This document shows positions 60,675 to 64,000 of a stretch of DNA of 64,000 bases, one piece after another (the first letter of the stretch is position 1; every line of letters starts with the position of its first letter). The position numbers and the translations under genes are program-made. The notes beneath the pieces were generated by a model. It was not told where the DNA came from and ran no database searches. It saw only the letters and a program-made list of their open reading frames with translations. This DNA is from Arcticibacter sp. (GTDB taxonomy: Bacteria > Bacteroidota > Bacteroidia > 2-12-FULL-35-15), in contig JAJNQB010000017.1 in the NCBI GenBank assembly GCA_021155045.1, forward strand, positions 62,001 to 126,000, written 5' to 3'.

Positions 60675-62147
60675 ATGCAAGTGGTGTTACCAATAATATA
60701 TGCTCTTTTGTTTGCTTTTGTCATTTACAAATGGCGATTTTTTCAAATAAATTCTATCAAAAACAAAGTTTTTGTTCTTTTGTTTTTAGTAAAAATTAGT
60801 GTTGGGGTAGTAGTTGCAAATATTTATATACATTTCTACAACTATACAGGCGACCAATTTGCCTTCTTTAATGATGGATGTAAGCTGTTTGCCTTTTTTG
60901 TAGAAAACCCTTCTCATTTTTTCGAAATCCTTTTAAGTGGCGATGCCAAAGAAGAATTAATGATTTGGATATCACCATTTGAATCTTCTACATTCAGTAG
61001 TTCAAGAATAATGATTATCATAAATTTTTTAATCCGATTTGTTTCTTTTGGAAATATTTACGTACATATTTTCTTTTTTTCTTTTTTCTCTTTTGTTGGA
61101 CTAGTGTTTTTTACCAAGTTGTTTGCTCAAAAATTTCCTGAAAAAACAAAAATTATTTTAGTTGTTGTTTTTCTTTTTCCAAGTGTTTTGTTTTGGACAT
61201 CGGGTATTCAAAAACAATGTATTAGTGTTTTATTGGTAGGCTATTTGGTTTACGCAACACATTTTGGAGAAAAAACAAAATATAATAAAAAAGAATGTTT
61301 TTTTGTTTTGGCTTCCGTTTTTTTGCTTGCTTTTTTTAAAGCATATTTATTAGCAATTTATCTTACAGTTGCAATGCCCAATTATCTGTTCACTACAAAT
61401 ATTATCAAAAAAAGGTGGCTTGCCTTCGCTTTCGTTTTTTCTTCTATTCCCCTGTTTTTAATTATTTCAGAGCTAATTAACAAACCAATAATACAGGAAG
61501 CAATAACAGAAAAACGAGCAAAGGCAATTAGTGAAGCTAAGGGAGGTGTTTTTTTAAACAGTTATACAAAGTTTATTTCTATTGATTATTCCCAAAAAGA
61601 GGAAGTATTGATTCCTTTGTCCGATAGTGCTTTCAAAATAAAAGAAGGAAGTCCTTATTTAGAATGGGAGTTAGACAATATGAAAGACACAACATTTGTA
61701 AAATCAGCTATCGACACTGCAACATTTTATTATTTATATGAAGTGGCGCCTGCAAAAACGACAATAACAATAAAAAAAATAACACCAAACACCATTGATA
61801 TTGTTGCACATTTACCAGAAGCACTTTTTAATTGTTTTTTTTATCCAACGATTTCTCAAATAAAAACACCATTTCATGTAATACAATTTATTGAAAATGT
61901 TTTCGTGTTTTTATTAATACTACTTCCTGTTTTCTTTTTCGATAAAAAGGCAAGAGCAAACAAGCCGATTCTTTTTTCTTCAATCTTTTTTTCTTTTTTT
62001 CTTTTTACAATCATTGGGCTAACAACAGTTGCTGTTGGATCTATTGTGAGATATAAAATTTTGGGGATGATTTTACTAATGCTGGTTATCGGAATAACAA
62101 CAGATACAGCAAAAATTAAATCTATTTTTTTTGGTACAAAGAAATAG
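60675..62147 (+). CDS. Polytopic membrane protein, possible glycosyltransferase or polymerase
   Basis: 490 aa with about ten hydrophobic helices and one soluble loop (~280-380). Not recognised. The layout (conserved GDQ/FNDG stretch after helix 2, many helices) is like polysaccharide polymerases or unusual glycosyltransferases. It is close to glycosyltransferase genes on the other strand, to which it converges with a 26-base overlap. Confidence 0.5.
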   Translation: MQVVLPIIYALLFAFVIYKWRFFQINSIKNKVFVLLFLVKISVGVVVANIYIHFYNYTGDQFAFFNDGCKLFAFFVENPSHFFEILLSGDAKEELMIWISPFESSTFSSSRIMIIINFLIRFVSFGNIYVHIFFFSFFSFVGLVFFTKLFAQKFPEKTKIILVVVFLFPSVLFWTSGIQKQCISVLLVGYLVYATHFGEKTKYNKKECFFVLASVFLLAFFKAYLLAIYLTVAMPNYLFTTNIIKKRWLAFAFVFSSIPLFLIISELINKPIIQEAITEKRAKAISEAKGGVFLNSYTKFISIDYSQKEEVLIPLSDSAFKIKEGSPYLEWELDNMKDTTFVKSAIDTATFYYLYEVAPAKTTITIKKITPNTIDIVAHLPEALFNCFFYPTISQIKTPFHVIQFIENVFVFLLILLPVFFFDKKARANKPILFSSIFFSFFLFTIIGLTTVAVGSIVRYKILGMILLMLVIGITTDTAKIKSIFFGTKK

Positions 62148-63519
62148 AAACAAAGCCAGATTTAACTTCTTTTAATAGTAGCCATTCTTTTTTTATTTTT
62201 TCTATTTCTTCCATATTTTTAGGATTCATTATATTCGAAAAAAGAAAATAGTTATAATTATTAATTTCTTCTGTTTCTGCGCTAGTATATACAAATGTTG
62301 AGTCAGAGAGATAAGAAAAGTAGTTGTTTGTATGTAAAGGGAATTGCGTTGCAATTTTTTTTGGTTCAATGTTTTTTGTTTTTACAAACAAATCCATTTC
62401 GTTTTTAGTTTTGAAATAAGGAAGTATTTTAAGAGATGAATCCCATCCATTTCCATACTTCTGAGGATAAATCCAAAAGTTTCCTGTAACAAGAAAAACA
62501 AAAGCAAAAATCAAACTTATTATTCGATAGTTTTTGTTTTTAATACGCTGCACAACAAAACAAAAGCAAATAATTAATAAAACAAAGTTGAAAATAAAAT
62601 ATTTGTGCCCGACAGGATTAGACACTAACATCATAAACAGCATTGTTATAACGGTTGGCACAAACAAAAAAAGAAAAAGATTCTTAGATTCTTTTATTTG
62701 CTCTTTTTTTGTAACTAAAAAAAGTAAAATAAAAGCAATTAAATAAAATCTTCCAAAATCAATAATTTTCCAGATGGCGTATAAAATTTGACGAACAACC
62801 ATTTGAAAAGAAATAAAATGCTCGTCTGTTTTTTCGTGCAAAGGAGAAAACAGAAACCAGCCTGTTTTAAATTTGTGATAAACAAACCAAGAGCAAACAA
62901 GAAAAAAGCAAGGGAAATAAGCTTTTGACAAAACAAATAAATTAATTTTTTTAGTGCGATTGTGTTCTAATATGAGGTCAATAATAAACAGGGAAAGGGT
63001 AAGAAATAACGCTCGGATACTGAATAAAGCAAGGACTGGAAGCAAAAATGAATAGGCAACTCTTTTTTTGTTGAGCAATAGGTTTATTGCAAATAAAAAT
63101 AATGAAGTCAAAACAATATCATAACCCATTAAAATTGTTTGTGTTAAAAAAGTGGGCTCAATAAGCAACAAAAGCAAAGAAAAGGAAACATATTTATCAG
63201 TTAAGAAACGGGATGCCATTTTATAAAATTGAAACACCAATAAAATCAGAAACGGAATGATAGCAGCATGAGAAACAAAAAGCGTTTTTGAAAAAACGCT
63301 CCAAACAAAACTCAAGTACCAACTGTACAAAGGAAGTGTTGTGTTGTCAGTATAGGCGCCACAATCAAAAAAAGAATTTTCGCCATTATAAAAAAAAGCA
63401 GCAGCCTTAGAAAAATATTCGCCATCCCAAAAAAACGGGATATTGCTATAAAAAAAAACGATTGCAATTAATACAAGAACAGAAAAAATAAAAATGTACT
63501 TGCTTTTAATTGTTTGCAT
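62122..63519 (-). CDS. PMT/GT39-like membrane glycosyltransferase (tentative)
   Basis: 465 aa. Begins with a helix followed by FFWDGEYFSKAAAFFYNGE; in GT-C enzymes an acidic D-x or DGExxx motif in the first luminal loop is catalytic. About ten helices follow, then a C-terminal soluble domain (~370-465). The exact donor and acceptor are unknown. It begins 14 bases inside the 3' end of the GT2 gene, so the two are coupled. Confidence 0.55.
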   Translation of the reverse strand: MQTIKSKYIFIFSVLVLIAIVFFYSNIPFFWDGEYFSKAAAFFYNGENSFFDCGAYTDNTTLPLYSWYLSFVWSVFSKTLFVSHAAIIPFLILLVFQFYKMASRFLTDKYVSFSLLLLLIEPTFLTQTILMGYDIVLTSLFLFAINLLLNKKRVAYSFLLPVLALFSIRALFLTLSLFIIDLILEHNRTKKINLFVLSKAYFPCFFLVCSWFVYHKFKTGWFLFSPLHEKTDEHFISFQMVVRQILYAIWKIIDFGRFYLIAFILLFLVTKKEQIKESKNLFLFLFVPTVITMLFMMLVSNPVGHKYFIFNFVLLIICFCFVVQRIKNKNYRIISLIFAFVFLVTGNFWIYPQKYGNGWDSSLKILPYFKTKNEMDLFVKTKNIEPKKIATQFPLHTNNYFSYLSDSTFVYTSAETEEINNYNYFLFSNIMNPKNMEEIEKIKKEWLLLKEVKSGFVSISLYQKK

Positions 63520-64000
63520 CTTTTGTAATTAGTGTTTCTATTTCGTATTGCTTAGCCCCGTGTAAAATAATATAAATTTTACCAATATATTCTCCCAAAA
63601 CACCAATTGAAAAAAGCACTAATCCAATTAATATGACAACAATCGTTTTAAAACAAGAAATCTGTATTTTAAATGGTAACAACACATCAAAAAAACAAAG
63701 CACCAATCCTGCTAATGCAAAAAAGCAAACAAATAGCCCCATAAAAAAAGCAAAACGCAAAGGTTTAACAGAATAGCCTGGCAATAGTCGAAAAAACAAA
63801 GCTAACAGTTTGCTGAAGGTATAATTTTTTTTAGTGTTTAAGCTTTTGTTTTGCGACACTATAATTTGTGAAATGTTTTGTGTGTATTTTAAAACAATAG
63901 AGTCGATATTAAGAATTGGCGTTGTATGTAAAGAAACAAAATCTGCTGTTTTTCTGTTCAGCATATTAAAAGAAGATAAATAAATCCCCTTTGGTTTATT
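63506..64000 (-). CDS. GT2 family glycosyltransferase, C-terminal part (partial)
   Basis: The frame is open to the window edge, so the N-terminal catalytic domain lies outside. The visible ~164 residues contain the family motif KGIYLSSFNMLNRK at the edge, a linker, then two membrane helices (RFAFFMGLFVCFFALAGLVLCFF and TIVVILIGLVLFSIGVLGEYIGKIY). This matches ArnC/GtrB/DPM1-type transferases that add sugar to a polyprenyl phosphate. Its product could supply the neighbouring GT-C enzyme. Confidence 0.8.
   Translation of the reverse strand, partial: NKPKGIYLSSFNMLNRKTADFVSLHTTPILNIDSIVLKYTQNISQIIVSQNKSLNTKKNYTFSKLLALFFRLLPGYSVKPLRFAFFMGLFVCFFALAGLVLCFFDVLLPFKIQISCFKTIVVILIGLVLFSIGVLGEYIGKIYIILHGAKQYEIETLITKDANN

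Noticed and set aside
1..64000. CRISPR array, tRNA, rRNA or transposase genes
   Set aside because: No regularly spaced direct repeats, no cloverleaf or rRNA sequence and no transposase motif were seen on reading either strand.

Overview
The window is a piece of a low-GC chromosome from the phylum Bacteroidota. Evidence: two type IX secretion (T9SS) cargo proteins (one type A and one type B C-terminal domain), two PorP/SprF proteins, a conserved flippase-dut-nucleotidyltransferase-TPR-DUF4292-EnvC operon, TTG starts with little Shine-Dalgarno signal, and several TAnnTTTG-type promoter boxes. I cannot fix the genus. Most genes are housekeeping or envelope genes. No transposase, integrase, CRISPR array, rRNA or tRNA gene was seen.

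Layout. 1-9 kb: the end of a thioredoxin-fold protein, a giant NtrY-like sensor kinase, a TMTC-like O-mannosyltransferase, TspO, a CPBP protease and a T9SS cargo protein. 9-19 kb: pgk, ybeY, an inverted-repeat-bounded VIT/TauE insert, a PLP lyase, DUF486, a methyltransferase, mnmG and nadA. Three ParB-type parS palindromes lie at 14.9-15.8 kb, and an AT-rich gene-poor gap (18.9-19.4 kb) with TTATCAACA-like boxes lies where gene direction changes; together these suggest an origin-proximal region. 19-34 kb: rpiB, M28 peptidase, lutB, a DbpA-like helicase, rluF, a B12-binding mutase subunit, enoyl-CoA hydratase and the long envelope operon. 34-47 kb: a CarboxypepD_reg insert, Lrp and carboxylase beta, a LysM lytic transglycosylase, a PKD/T9SS type B giant with PorP, and then a run of accessory genes (lipoprotein, Cys-rich protein, DUF2971, zinc-ribbon/HEPN-like, DUF1801). 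47-64 kb: hrpB, a TraB/GumN fusion, an M16 pair, an ECF sigma unit with a PorP gene, purS-pssA and membrane glycosyltransferases.

The most unusual signal is a dispersed repeat family in intergenic DNA. Its core is CGTTATTTT, then a short variable stretch, then GGTAAA, and in most copies a tail of about 30 bases (TAAAGTTATTC, A-run, GGAGAAAGTCAA). Copies sit at about 0.6, 10.8, 12.5, 23.0, 35.0, 46.4 and 47.0 kb, in opposite orientations around accessory genes. The VIT-TauE pair is bounded by a perfect 19-bp inverted pair, and the DUF2971/HEPN-like pair by a perfect 13-bp pair. Several of these genes end at or within about 15 bases of a GCTAACA motif. A 182-aa gene next door is bounded by a perfect 49-bp direct repeat. 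This looks like a gene-cassette system whose recombinase is not in the window; the mechanism is inference.

A second good lead is a shared ECF-type promoter: a 12-base identity (CAGGCAACCCTT) followed at similar spacing by ACGTC stands before both the sigma factor gene and the nearby porP/sprF gene, suggesting an autoregulated sigma factor that also drives a T9SS-linked outer-membrane protein.
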